A stretch of DNA of 64,000 bases from Rhizopus arrhizus (Eukaryota > Mucoromycota > Mucoromycetes > Mucorales > Rhizopodaceae), in contig JAKZZE010000001.1 in the NCBI GenBank assembly GCA_024220505.1, positions 124,001 through 188,000 on the forward strand, written 5' to 3'. The stretch's first letter is position 1; every line of letters starts with the position of its first letter. The notes beneath the pieces are model-generated. The model was not told the origin of the DNA. It saw nothing but the letters and a program-made list of their open reading frames with translations, and did not search any database. The position numbers and the translations under genes were made by a program. This document shows positions 10,353 to 21,016 of the stretch, one piece after another.

Positions 10353-11285
10353 TCAAGTATGTCCTATACGGTCCCATAGCTCATGTATACCACATGGAGG
10401 ACAGTCATAGTTTCTAAACAAACGTCTTTTAAGTAATTGCCACATGTTTTCGATTGGGTTTAAGTCTAGTGATTGTGGTGGCCATTCCATTACATGAAAT
10501 TCTTGCTCATTTAGCCATTTTGATACGACTTTAGCTGCATGCTTGGGGTCGTTGTCCTGCATAAAGATGAATTCAGCTGTAGATTTTCCACTTTCTTCCA
10601 TATACCAAGCCAAATACTTCATCAAATCATCTTGTAAAACCTCCAAATAGACGTCCTTTGTCATGCACTTGCCCACATCCACAATATAGCCTGGGCCATA
10701 CCAGCTAATACAGCTCCATACCATTATACAACCTCCTCCATGCTTCACTGTCTCACGAACCTGATGCTTTTTTAACGGTTTGCCCGGCACTTTCCATGCA
10801 TAAGTCTTTCCGTCGGATCCAAAACGGTTGATTTTGGTTTCGTCAGACCATATGACGTTCATCCAATCGTTTACTGTCCAGTCAATGTGCTGACGAGCCC
10901 ATTGGAGCCTTCTCTTTCTATTTCTTTCATTAATTAAAGGTTTCTTTGGCTTGACAAATGAGACCAAACCAGCATCTTTTAATGCCCTACGTACAATATC
11001 TACAGAAGCTGACTTGGCCAGGTTCTGCTCCAACGACTGCTGTGCTTGTACAGCGTTTTCGAGTGCATCTGCTGTTACAGCGCGAACGAGATGTTGCTGC
11101 TCCCGTTCAGTGAGCGCTTTTGGTCTGCCACCCTTGTCATTTCTAGCAGGCAAACCTAATTCTAAGCGAATCTTATGAACAGTAGATGATGATACTTTGA
11201 CTATCGTTGCAATTTTGTGATAAGGAAAGCCTTGACGAAGGTAAATCTCAATGGTGTTCTTGCGATCTTCTGTCAATGGTTGCAT
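10353..11285 (-). pseudogene. Tc1/mariner transposase, DD34E, C-terminus frameshifted
   Basis: The first ATG (11285) gives MQPLTEDRKNTIEIYLRQG, the paired helix-turn-helix DNA-binding region of Tc1 transposases, followed by a GRP linker and the DDE catalytic domain: Asp in IWSDETKINR, Asp in FMQDNDPKH and Glu in DLNPIENMW, with 34 residues between the last two. The frame ends at ELWDRIGHT, about 35 codons early. Past the stop, another frame reads CQTSIKSMPERCRAVIEADG and stops at a normal Tc1 C-terminus, so a small indel has removed the tail. The catalytic core is intact, but the protein is probably inactive or weak. Expected role: cut-and-paste transposition in the nucleus. Confidence 0.88.
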
Positions 11286-11454
11286 GTTGGGTAATGACTT
11301 GGTAGATGTCGAGATGTCGAAATGAGAATGTATGAATGACAAAAGAAAAAAAGTAGAAAAATAATGCGCAGTGATGAATTAGTAAGCAGCGAAAGTTCTG
11401 GAAGGATTGGAGGGTGCAGTGACTGCGTTTACCGCAATCGACCAACTCCTAAAA

Positions 11455-11676
11455 CGTGGCCGCAAAACCGTTCGAATGTACCTTTGAGTTTTGATTGTCC
11501 GTAGCACTGGTTAGGGTGCGCTTAGGGTGACGTATTATACGTCATCAAAAAGCCAAGAGTTTGTACTTTTAGATAATATGTATTATAGGTAGTGCTTAAT
11601 AAGAGCAATATGTCGCAAATGGCGCAGAAAGAAAACAATACGTTTTGTGCGAACGGTTTTGCTGGCCACTGGATGT
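11455..11676 (-). repeat. Right inverted repeat arm of Tc1 element 1
   Basis: Reverse complement of 10002-10223. Carries a perfect palindrome TGACGTATTATACGTCA. The last bases run into the DIRS2 RNase H frame. Confidence 0.85.
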
Positions 11677-13080
11677 TGAGCTTGAATCATAATGTTGTGC
11701 TGAAGACACCAGTTCCAGACTTCCGTTGCTAGATTCATTAAAGGGAGCGACCGTGTTCCACCCTGTTTGTTGATATACGACAGGCTGGTTGTGTTGTCTG
11801 TCCTGATTAGAATTGTCGAGTTCTGCAATCTTGGGAAAATCTGTAGTGCTAATTGAACCGCCTTCAGTTCCCGCCAATTGATTGACTGAGCCGCTTCCTC
11901 TGGGGTCCAGTAACCATGTGCACGTTGTTTGCCCAAACTGCATCCCCATCCCGTGTTGCTTGCATCCACATAAATCGTTTGAGTGGGAGTTGAAGGGAGA
12001 AGAGAGCGACCGTTCCATTTCTTCAAATTGTCGTACCACCAACGTAGCTCCTCCTTGCTGGCTTGGTCTAAAGGTCGAAGACGATCCCAATCGGCGTCCG
12101 ATTTCACCACCTGGTTCTTGAAATATAGAAGATGTCTCGTGTAGAGGCGTGCTGGGAAGATAGCAAATGTAGCCGCTTGGATTCGCATAGTCAAACTGTG
12201 AACTGTCCTTGGAGTTTGTCGGGAAGGCTTGTCCAGTATTTGTTTGATTGATCGACGGATATCCCGAAGCTTCTTGAGAGGTAGAGATGCCATCATCGTA
12301 CGCGTATTCAATAGAAAGCCTAGGTGTTCTAACTGCTGTGTAGGAGTCAGGACTGATTTCTTGTAGTTCACTATCCAACCGAGTTGTTGCAAAAGAGCCA
12401 ACACTGCTTGAGCTTGCTGGATAGCTAATTGCTTTTTGTTTGCTGCCAGAATCCAATCGTCCAAGTACGCCGAAATTCTGTAACCTTGAGACCGAAAGTA
12501 GTGTAATATGGGCCTGCAAACTTTGGTGAATACATAAGGACTGGAGGCTAGACCAAAGGCAGTCGTACGATATTGGTAAACTTGATCTCGCCATTTGAAC
12601 CGCAAGTAACGTCTCGAATCTTGATGTAGTCCTATATGCAGAAAAGCATCGGATAAATCTATAGATACGAGATAATCGTTCGGTTTGATCATTAACGAGA
12701 CTTCCCTGATCGTATCCATCTTGAAATGGGGAGGATCTAGATACTGGTTCAAGTTCTTGAGATTGAACACCGGACGAATACCGCCATCCTTCTTGGGGAT
12801 AACAAATAGGGAGCTGTAAAATCCTGGAACTTCCTGAACTTGATGAGGCGAGACTGATTCGATAGCTGCTTTTTGAAGTAAACTCTGAACAGCTTGATCT
12901 ATGAGTGGGATTTGTTCGTTGGAGAATGGTGTTCTAGGTGTTGGTGTTGTGGTGACGGGTGGTGATGTGTGAAACGGAATGCGGTAACCGTGTTGAATGA
13001 TAGTGTTGACGAATGTGTTGCTGGAAATTTTTGTCCATTCTATAAAATACTTGCTGAGCCGACCTCCAACGGGGTCGGGT
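11677..13080 (-). pseudogene. DIRS2 reverse transcriptase/RNase H, 3' truncated
   Basis: Read on the minus strand, the frame opens with VGGRLSKYFIEW near 13080, passes GYRIPF and then the RT core (FYSSLFVIPKKDGG, SIDLSDAFLHIG, catalytic YLDDWIL) and a DIRS-type RNase H (TIYVDASNTGWGC, INWRELKA, IRTDNTTSLSYIN). It is cut at QAQHP near 11680, where the Tc1 arm begins; the frame runs on into the Tc1 repeat to 11583. The rest of RNase H, the methyltransferase-like region and the tyrosine recombinase are absent, and I find no continuation on the other side of the Tc1. Close relative of DIRS1 at 49.8-51.7 kb. Confidence 0.85.
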
Positions 13081-13311
13081 GTTGTGGTTGATTCGGTATC
13101 TATTGACGAAAGGGGTTGTTTGATCTTCTGTTGGTGTTGTTGCTGTTGGATTTGCTGGTGTTGGTGTTGGTGTTGCTGCTGTTGAAGTTGGTTGGACGAA
13201 AATTGTTGTTGCTGATGGTAGTGCTGCTGTTGTTGGTGAAACCACCCTGCTGCGAGGGTGGACCTGGCCGAAAAAACTGTTGGACAGGAAAATTCGAGGG
13301 GTGATTGGGAC
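13081..13311 (-). pseudogene. DIRS2 gag C-terminal tail (Asn/Thr/Ser-rich)
   Basis: In the frame FFRPGPPSQQGGF followed by an N/S/T-rich tail this matches the end of DIRS1 gag (FRSGPPSQHGGKTF then N-rich). It directly precedes the DIRS2 pol frame, as in DIRS1. The upstream part of gag lies at 18272-19011, on the other side of the 5-kb IS1595-type transposon. Confidence 0.65.
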
Positions 13312-13361
13312 TTCAGGCCACGATGGATAAATCATTAGATATACAGTTCAATCGGAGATAT
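13312..13361 (+). repeat. Left terminal inverted repeat, IS1595-type element
   Basis: TTCAGGCCACGATGGATAAA then ...CATTAGATATACAGTTCAATCGGAG; pairs with 18222-18271, perfect in the outer 22 bases and about 80% identical further in. Confidence 0.75.
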
Positions 13362-13796
13362 ATTTACAGTCCAAATATGGAAACAAGGGTTTTTGGGTAT
13401 GGAGAATACGATGCCGTCGTTTAAATATTAAAATTCCGACATATTGCTGCTCTAATCGCAAAATTTATCACTTTTTTCATGTTCCGTAAATGTAGCCTAA
13501 ACCTTTTATCACGTAGCTTATCCATTAGGTACCAGACATTGTAATTAATGCACTCAATTATAGAACTTTTGATTTTCTCTGCATCACTCCGGCTAGCTTT
13601 TTAGAATACGTATACACGAAATCTTCTTTAAATTTGGCATAAAATAGTCATTGTAAGTAATGAAAGAGACACACAGAACAATGTTCGTATTTAGTTACGG
13701 TTAAAAAACATCTTGCAACCCATGAAAAGCATAAATTAATTTAACTGTAAGTGGGACACAATCATATTATTTTCTCGTTCTGACAGATAGTTAAAA

Positions 13797-13861
13797 TAGC
13801 TTGGTTGGAAAGGTGTGGTCTTTCCAAAGTAATGGTCCTGGGTTCGATACCCGGATGTGGA
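13797..13861 (+). ncRNA. tRNA-like sequence with A- and B-box (possible SINE head or tRNA relic)
   Basis: TAGCTTGGTTGG resembles a pol III A-box and GGTTCGATACC (13841-13851) is a near-perfect B-box, inside a T-arm that can pair (CTGGG/CCCGG). No matching 5' acceptor strand and no good D-stem are seen, so it is not a complete tRNA. A 7-nt loop with GTG between GAAAG and CTTTC is possible but would need an odd variable arm. Confidence 0.35.
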
Positions 13862-14141
13862 TAATTAGTTTTTATCGGAAATTCTGAACCGTCAACAATT
13901 TTGTTTACGGAATTTAAATTCGACGTAAGCCACAAAGGAAAAGAAGTTATCCCTTAAAATTTTTTTCTTTTCTCCTTTTTCTTTTTTTTTCTTTTTTTTC
14001 CTTTTTTCTTTTTGTAACTGAAGGTAAGTTTAATATAGTATTTAATGTAGTATTGTTTTCAATACTAATTTTTATCATCTTTGTAAAACATTGACTTGTT
14101 TAAATATTTTTATTCAAACTGAACGCAGAGTATTATACAAG

Positions 14142-14257
14142 ATGTCAACAAACAACAATAATTTAACTTCAAATGGACCAAGCTCAAGAGTCGTACCAAA
14201 CGGTGAATTAGAAAGAGAAGCAATTACAGTTTCTTACGAATCTTGTTGGAAGTAAGT

Positions 14258-14303
<46 letters not shown>

Positions 14304-15882
14304 AATATGTTTACTAATTTTTTTATAGTTTTTTAAGACGTATTGGAGCTATTTCTACTCAACCAGAGGTTAGATGTCCTAAGTGCAGCGAAATAATGCG
14401 TGGTCCAACATGGAGAGCATCCCGTAACCAATACCAATTTCGTTGTTATAATCGTGCTGCGCATCCTACAGAAGTATCTCAATCTGTTACAAAAAGTTCG
14501 ATGTTTTACCGGAAGAGATGCGACATCCGTATCACATTGAAGGTTATATTTCGCCTTACGATGAACCAAGAAAGATTTTCAACAATTTACAAAGACCTTT
14601 CCATTGACTACAAGATAATAGCCCAGCTATACCGAGATCTTATTGTTGTATTTGAAAGCGATTTGTTAAGACATAATCCAATTATGTTAGGTAAATTATA
14701 AATATTTCTTTTACATCTTTATTAATTTATGTGATATAGGTGGGCCAGGTGTAGATCATGTCCAAATAGATGAATCGAAATTTGGTAAAAGAAAGTACCA
14801 TAGAGGCCATCGAGTAGAAGGTGTATGGGTTTTAGGCATGGTCGAAGCTATTGCCCTGGGCACAAATAGGGTTGTGACAATATCACAAGCAAATGGAGTT
14901 ACTGAAACAAGATTGGTACCTCAGTTCAAAGCAGGCCGCAGGTTTTTATGCACTGTTCCAAACAGAAATGCACGCACCCTTATACCAATAATTCGAAAGT
15001 ATGTTGTTCCAGGTACAACAATCCGAACGGATGGCTGGCGTGCCTATAGTGGCTTACACCCTAGGGAGCGGTACAATGCCCGCACTGGAGCGCTTCAAGT
15101 TGCAATGATGGATAGTGAGCAACATATTTACAGGCATCAAGTAGTTAATCATTCCCTTGGGTTTGCTACGGAAGATCAAGTTCACCAAAACAATACTCAA
15201 GGGATGATTAACACAAACATTATAGAAGGGTTGTGGGCTGATGTCAAAAGAGAAATGCAAGCTAGGCATCGTACAAAGCTCGAGTGTCCTTATCGACTAA
15301 TGGAATACTTGTGGCGTTACGAAAACCGTAACCAAATTTGGAGGGCTTTAGTGCGTGGCCTAGGGGAGGTATCGTTTCCTGATATGCCAAGACAAAGAAA
15401 CAGAGATGTAGAAGTTGAGAATTATCAACTCATAACAGAAGAAGAAGGAAGTGAAGAGGTGATGGAAGGTGATCCAACAGATGAAATGAACAACAACCAC
15501 GAAATTGACAGTAAATATAAAAAAAATGTGATAGTCTTATATTTGTCTAAATTAACGTAATAATAATTTCTGCATAATAGTCGATATTGGTGAAGACACA
15601 GATACGGATGATATTGATAATGATCCAGATTATCAAGCAGAAGTACAGCCACCTCCATTACGTCGCCGTAGGCTTAATAGAAGAACTGATGTTGCAGTTG
15701 TGATAGAAGACGAGAGCAGTGCTTTACCTAATTCTGACAACAATAGTGTCCTTTCGGTCGAACAAGCTACAAGTAGATTACTGGAAGTTGTGCGAAACCG
15801 AGATATAGATAACTTTCAAGCAGCATCAGAAGCATTGTACAATGCTATGATCGCAGAGCAAAGTACTTCAAACGCAACATAA
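14142..15882 (+). CDS. IS1595/ISXO2-like DDE transposase, four exons
   Basis: Exons 14142-14251, 14329-14690, 14740-15510 and 15581-15882 join in frame to 514 residues; all introns have GTAAGT/GTAAAT donors and TAG acceptors, and intron 1 contains a long T-run. The N-terminus has a zinc-ribbon-like CPKC (about residues 53-56) with later Cys. The catalytic part fits the ISXO2-like family (Merlin/IS1595): VDHVQIDESKFGKRKY (Asp168), RTDGWRAY (Asp255) and NIIEGLWADVKREM (Glu320), plus the GVWVLGMVE strand. The acidic C-terminus after residue 415 has no recognised domain. The Asp/Asp/Glu set is complete and no stop interrupts the spliced frame, so it may be active or co-opted. The 50-bp inverted repeats outside it favour a transposon's own enzyme. 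Splice sites are my reading and need RNA evidence. Confidence 0.85.
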
Positions 15883-18221
15883 TAAACGTAAAAGATATTA
15901 GAAAACACGAACATTTTTTTATAAAGATATCTGTTACATACCTTTTCGATGTGTTAGAGTTACTTTACTGTAAATTGCTTAAACTTATATGTAGCGACTA
16001 CCCTTTATTTTATGTAATCAGTGCATCAATATATGTTAACTTTTATTTGCAAAACAAAATTAATATTATTATATGCTCTTGCTTATATTTTTTCTTTGTC
16101 AAAATATTACGGACTGTTTTAATTTCGTTTTTATACCTATTATCAAATTTAAATACACGTACAATAAAAAAAACTAAATAGCAAAGAGAAATGTATTGGA
16201 TCGAATAAAAAAATTTACATTTTTTTTAATACGAATTATAATGAGAATAGCACATTTAATCAGAACATTTTAAAATTAAATTAAAGATAAGTTTATAATT
16301 AACGAAATATTCTAAAAACGATATGAATTAATATTTTTAAAGTATATTCACGAATGATATAGCGTTATTATATAATAATATATATGCTCTTATCATTTTA
16401 GAGCAGTATCTGATTGCAGTTAATACTGACAAATACAAGTCTTAATATAAGATCATAATTTAATAAAATAAAACATAAGTTTATTTGAATAAGGCCATAT
16501 AATCAATTCCAATTAAACATGTTCTTTTAGAATATGCTTTGTATTAATGAGAGTTCTTTGATAAGAAGTATTAACTAAAGTAACAAAATCCAATCAAATG
16601 TCAGGTATTTCTCTAGTATTTTACATTATTGGAATAACGTTATTTAAATCAGTGAAAAAATCCCAGAGTAAAAGATAATATATAACAGGCATACAAACGA
16701 ACAGACGAAAGCTTTTCACAACCATAATTATAAATGACATTTGCTAAAGTACTTGACAGTTAAAGAAACGCTTACAATAGAGAATATTAAGCCACTGAGA
16801 AACATTCTAATTCATATTATTTTTTACAAAATTAAAAAAGAAAACAAATACTAAAAAGATATTGTTTAATATAATTCATACCATTTTCACAAATACAGTA
16901 AATTGGTGAGAAACAACTAATGTAAAAATAATAATTATTTAAATATTAAGAGTAAATTAAAAATTATCATAAATCCTAAAATTAATAAATGTGTGTTGAA
17001 TTAGTATTAATATTGAAAAACTTACAAAGTCATATAATTTGGATAATAATATGAATTTATATTGACATTAACTTTTATCATTTCGTTTAGATTTTATCTT
17101 TTTATAATGGAAATATTCCTCACTCAATAAGATATGAATATCTGCCTTCAGTTAGTGTAATTTTTACTTTTAACTTAAGCTGAAGAAAGATTAGATTCAA
17201 AAGTGTTCAAATTGTTTCTCAATCTTTGTTTCCAGCTTTTCTTTTATTATTTTAACAATTACACAATAATTACAATTAGCTTTTTTTTACAACTAATGTT
17301 GGAGCCATAGCCAAAAAAATAAACACCTATTAAAAATCGAAGAAACAATATGATTCCCACATGATAATAATGATGCATTTAGCCAGAAGTATTAGTATTT
17401 ACCTTATATTTTTCAAAAAATACTTGAGAGTAAGCTTTTATGTAGCATGCATACCCGAACAATGGATGATGCCTCTTTATAAGAAGCCCTAGTTATAGCA
17501 TGTACGCTACGAATCCTAATTAGGTCGGAAAGCTTTTGGCAGCCATAATGATGTTCTCTATAACAGCCATAAATTAGTAAAATTAAAGCCCAAAGAACGT
17601 ACAAAGTGGTTTGGGAGCATTAATCCTTCACAAGAGTAAATAAGGCCAAGCTGAGGAAACCAGATGCTTACAGTGCCGGCATGCCCAAAACTCAATTTTT
17701 TAGATTCTGTTAAAAATTTTACCATACGCAAAGCATGCTAAAATAAGTAATTTCCCAAAGTCTCGGAGTGTGAAATCAAATATTCGCTCCGCAATGTTAA
17801 CAAAAGTGCGAATATGCTACAAATTTAGGAGCCCTATAAATCTATTGTAGCTTGATAGTTTTCAATAAAATTTTGCAAACCACAAGATATAGCGGTTGCA
17901 AACAAGAGTGCAAAATTTCCGCTACCAACTCCGACATTTTTATTTTTTTTGCATTAATTTTTGGAATATTTCTCCACAGTAAATGTAGACAAATTAACCA
18001 AACTAACATGATTATTTTTGGAACATATTGTTACACAAATATGAAAAATTTCATTTAAATCTATAAAGTTCTCATGAATATCAAGGACGCCAAAATTTTA
18101 TCCATACCGCCTATTTTCAAATGCAGATACTGATAGCAAAAACTCGGAATTTGAATACAAAAATAGTACCAATCGATGCGCAATGACCGAAAGTATATGT
18201 TTTTGTTTTTAGATTGCGATT
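15883..18221. other. Non-coding interior of the IS1595-type element
   Basis: Very AT-rich. No ORF with a motif, no RNA gene, and no repeat shared with the rest of the window was recognised. Confidence 0.5.
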
Positions 18222-18271
18222 CTAGCTCCGATTTAACTCCAGATCCAAGGATTTATCCATCGTGGCCTGAA
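18222..18271 (-). repeat. Right terminal inverted repeat, IS1595-type element
   Basis: Reverse complement of the left repeat. The TAA created in this repeat ends the truncated DIRS2 gag frame. Confidence 0.75.
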
Positions 18272-19011
18272 CTCCTAGTTGTCCAATTCGAGAAAGAACC
18301 CGAATTTTCGGAACTGTTATTCTGAGAACGACGTTGACGATAACGAGCCGTGGCTTCACGAGTAACCTTTCTTGCAGTAGTTTGCTGGATTAACGTTTGT
18401 TGAAACTCGTCCAAAGGAAGGGTGTACGTAACTTCCGTATCCGACTTCAAGGAGAAAGAAGGATTGATTGCTCGGAGAGCAACGTTGTTACGGGCTTGAG
18501 TCATGGAAGAACAAACATGTAGTAGAAGCTTACGGACATCGTACAGCATCTTACAATAGCGTTCCAAATTGGGGTTACCAGACTCGCAGGAGACGAGTTC
18601 ATGACTCAAAATATCGAGCGGTCGAAAGGCCGCCGACAAAAGGTACTGCAAATGTTTAAGGGAATTGTCTTCATGACGCTGTCCCTTATTCATGGCACGT
18701 TCTGCAGTAGGAATCGTAGCAGGAGCTTTATAGTCGACATGGGACATAGGAGGGTACGACTCAATAATTGCTTTACGTTCAGTGTCTGAAAGCATAGGTG
18801 AAGTATGCAAAGGTGTATCCAAACTCATAAGTGCAGTAAGTGCATCCGAAGGAGTCCAATCATAATGGGGTCTTGTGCCCAGAGAGTGTAATAGTTGCGA
18901 GGCAGTGTCATCCGCTGACTGCATTGGTGTGGGAGTCGAGCCATTAATCTGTGCTTGTAAAGCAGCAAGCTGTTTTTGCATCAATTGAAATTGTTCTTCG
19001 ATGGAGGACAT
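18253..19011 (-). pseudogene. DIRS2 gag-like protein, truncated at its 3' end
   Basis: The ATG at 19011 gives MSSIEEQFQLMQKQLAALQ, a short coiled-coil-like start, then a domain that parallels DIRS1 gag: YDWTPSDALTALMSLDTPL versus YEWTPSNELVTLLDMDQDL, ESYPPMSHVDY versus DLYPPIAALDY and LKHLQYLLSAAFRPLDIL versus LKSIQYLLSAVFRPLDLL. After NWTTRSS the frame enters the inverted repeat of the IS1595-type element and stops. The presumed C-terminal tail is at 13081-13311. Function of DIRS gag is nucleic-acid packaging by analogy; no zinc knuckle is visible. Confidence 0.82.
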
Positions 19012-19222
19012 AGTAGTTGTTTGAAAGTAAAATAATGTGTAAATAGCTGGTAATGACCGAGCGAAAAAGAAGATTGATATCATATAATTGAAGTTCAGAT
19101 TTATTTAAACCTTTGAATTCGCTCAAAATAAAGTAAAGAAGATTCTAGCACAGTAATAATATTTCCTATTTTGTTCTGAGGGTCTCAAGCAATTCTTCAG
19201 AGAATTCTTTCGACCTAGAATG
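19012..19222 (-). repeat. DIRS2 right terminal region
   Basis: The outermost segment GGTCTCAAGCAATTC...TTTCGACCTAGAAT (about 19190-19222) aligns with the right edge of DIRS1 (GGTCTCATGTAATTC...ATTCGACCTTGAAT). The partner left end of DIRS2 is lost. Confidence 0.6.
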
Positions 19223-19466
19223 ATGTAATTCTAGCTTGTTACACAAAGATCTAAATCAAGAAAAATTGATTTTGGGTTAAATGGAAAATGATGTAAGTAT
19301 GATTAAATGTACTTTAAACCCTATTTTGGCGTACATGATGCAATGATAACGTACATAACGTATCATCATGACGCAGAGAAGCTAAAAATGTATAAAAAAG
19401 CGACACTTTTCTCTTCATTTCCCCCATCACATCTCTACTTCTACACTTGACAACTACTTCTTTGTA

Positions 19467-20909
19467 ATGCCTTATAAATTCAGCAACGACACACGCAATA
19501 ACGTCATTTCATTAATTAAGGCCGGAAAGGGTACTAAAAATATTGTACAAGCCACTGGAGTGTATAGAGCCCTAGTTATTCTCATGAAAAAGCAAGTTGA
19601 TCCTGATGGAGTCAAACCCCGTGGTGGTAGAGTCAGCACCGTTCCCGATTTTACAAAGCAAGTCATAACCTTTAAAGTCCGAAAATGCTTCTTATTATCA
19701 GCAAAGGATGTTCAAAGATATCCGTGGTCTCTTGGTTACAAATTGCAGTACTCATCTACGACACAACTAATGAGATCCCTCGGCCTTAAAACTCTGCATA
19801 AGAAAAAGAAGCCTTTAATCAAGAGAACTAACCAGAAAAAGCGATTGGAATGGGCCAAAAAACACCGTGACTGGACTGTAGAGGACTGGAACAAGGTCAT
19901 ATTCTCCGACGAAACCAAAATCAACAGATGGGGATCGGATGGAGCTCCAATTACATGGAAACATAAGGATGACCCACTTCGACCACATAATTATCAGACT
20001 CAATTAAAAGGTGGCGGAGGCTCAATGATGGTTTGGGGATGCATGACATCATCAGGAGTAGGTTACGCATGCCGTATTATTGAGTATCCTATGAAATCAG
20101 AGCTGTACACCCATATCTTGGGTACTTCCTATAAGGATACACTCGAACACTTCAGTCTCAGCAATGAGGAAGTCATCTTTCAACAGGACGGAGATACAAA
20201 ACACACATCGAAACTCACTAAAAAATGGCTTGCAGATAACGGAATTAACTATATTCAAGACTGGCCAGCAAATAGTCCCGACCTAAACCCAATTGAACAC
20301 CTCTGGCATCATGTTAAGTTGAAATTAGATGCATATTGATGTATCCATCATTCATAACTCGATATGAAAACAGTATTAATAAGCTACATGTAAAATATAT
20401 CCAATAGATAGGCTACAGGTTAATTCGGATAATCTTCATTAAGGATAAGATGCTGCGTAATTGCACGGTTAAATTATATTAAATCCAGGAACTAAATCAC
20501 AGTCAATCGCAGTCAATCATATACGAGTATTCTATGGATAAATGCTTATGATGACAAAGATAACAATGGAGGAACACGTAACCATTATCTATTTGTCATC
20601 AGTTATATCATACTCATTAATTATTAATCCATGACATGAAATATTATCCGTGTATGAAAAGTATAAATAGAGTATCATTTTCTTATTAAATAAAGCAATC
20701 TCTTTATCGAGTCTCGTCCTCTCTTGTTCCTTTCTATTCTTGGATAAATCACATATGATACCAAGCCCAAAAATATGGATGAATTGTGGGATAGATTTGA
20801 TGCAGAGTGGAACAAATTCACTAAAGAGGACATGAAGAAGTATTACGAGAGTATGCCAAAAAGAATTGAAGAGGTTATCAAGGCTAAAGGTGGATATACA
20901 AAGCGTTAA
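19467..20909 (+). pseudogene. Tc1/mariner transposase (element 2) split by a solo LTR
   Basis: Codons 19467-20336 encode HTH and catalytic regions: FSDETKINRWGSDG (first Asp), FQQDGDTKHTSK (second Asp) and DLNPIEHLWHHVK (Glu), with 35 residues between the last two. At 20337 LTR-D enters. After the 5-bp TSD CATAT (20752-20756) the same frame resumes at 20757 and ends MPKRIEEVIKAKGGYTKR at 20909, the expected Tc1 C-terminus. Without the LTR the frame would be 340 codons with no stop, so the solo LTR is the only visible lesion. Inverted repeats for this element were not found; the LINE starts about 90 bp downstream and may separate the ends. Confidence 0.92.
20337..20751 (+). repeat. Solo LTR, family D (415 bp) in the Tc1 gene
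   Basis: TGATGTATCC...GGATAAATCA with perfect TSD CATAT (20332-20336, 20752-20756). TATA box GTATAAATAG and AATAAAG are visible in plus orientation, which fixes the transcriptional direction of the family. Confidence 0.96.
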
Positions 20910-21016
20910 AGATTTGCTGTCAGATTGATTTTATAGTCATTTTTCATTTTTTTCAAATTCCGCCACATTTTACTAATTAGTGTGCTATAAAAATTTGTTC
21001 AGGAGGTTTTTCCACT

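Larger units (their letters stand above)
10002..11676 (-). mobile_element. Tc1/mariner element 1 with ~220-bp inverted ends
   Basis: A minus-strand DDE transposase flanked by long inverted repeats. No clean TA duplication is visible at the outer tips (left ...TTACT, right ...GGATG), so the exact boundaries are uncertain. The inner part of each arm starts CAGTGCTACGGACAA, very like the tip of the Tc1 at 25738 (CAGTAGCGGACAA). The true Tc1 termini may therefore be near 10167 and 11510, with an extra ~165 bp inverted duplication outside. The right arm abuts the DIRS2 RNase H. Confidence 0.75.
13312..18271 (+). mobile_element. IS1595/ISXO2-type DNA transposon (about 4.96 kb)
   Basis: Bounded by imperfect ~50-bp inverted repeats that begin TTCAGGCCACGATGGATAAA at both ends and contain AATCGGAG. 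Inside is one spliced transposase gene at 14142-15882; the remaining 3 kb has no gene I can identify. Both outer flanks carry DIRS gag sequence, so it sits in DIRS2. I could not find an 8-9 bp TSD, which Merlin-type elements usually leave, so the exact ends or the insertion history remain open. Confidence 0.7.

Noticed and set aside
11596..12594. A 332-codon open frame on the minus strand inside DIRS2
   Set aside because: It overlaps the RT/RNase H frame in another phase, has no motif and is Ser/Gln-rich, as expected for a shadow of that gene.
13116..13304. Leu/Trp/Cys-rich frames on the plus strand
   Set aside because: They are the complement of the Asn/Thr-rich DIRS2 gag tail; low complexity only.
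13797..13861. A functional tRNA-His (GTG loop)
   Set aside because: No 5' acceptor strand, no D-stem and an implausible variable arm; kept only as a tRNA-like sequence.
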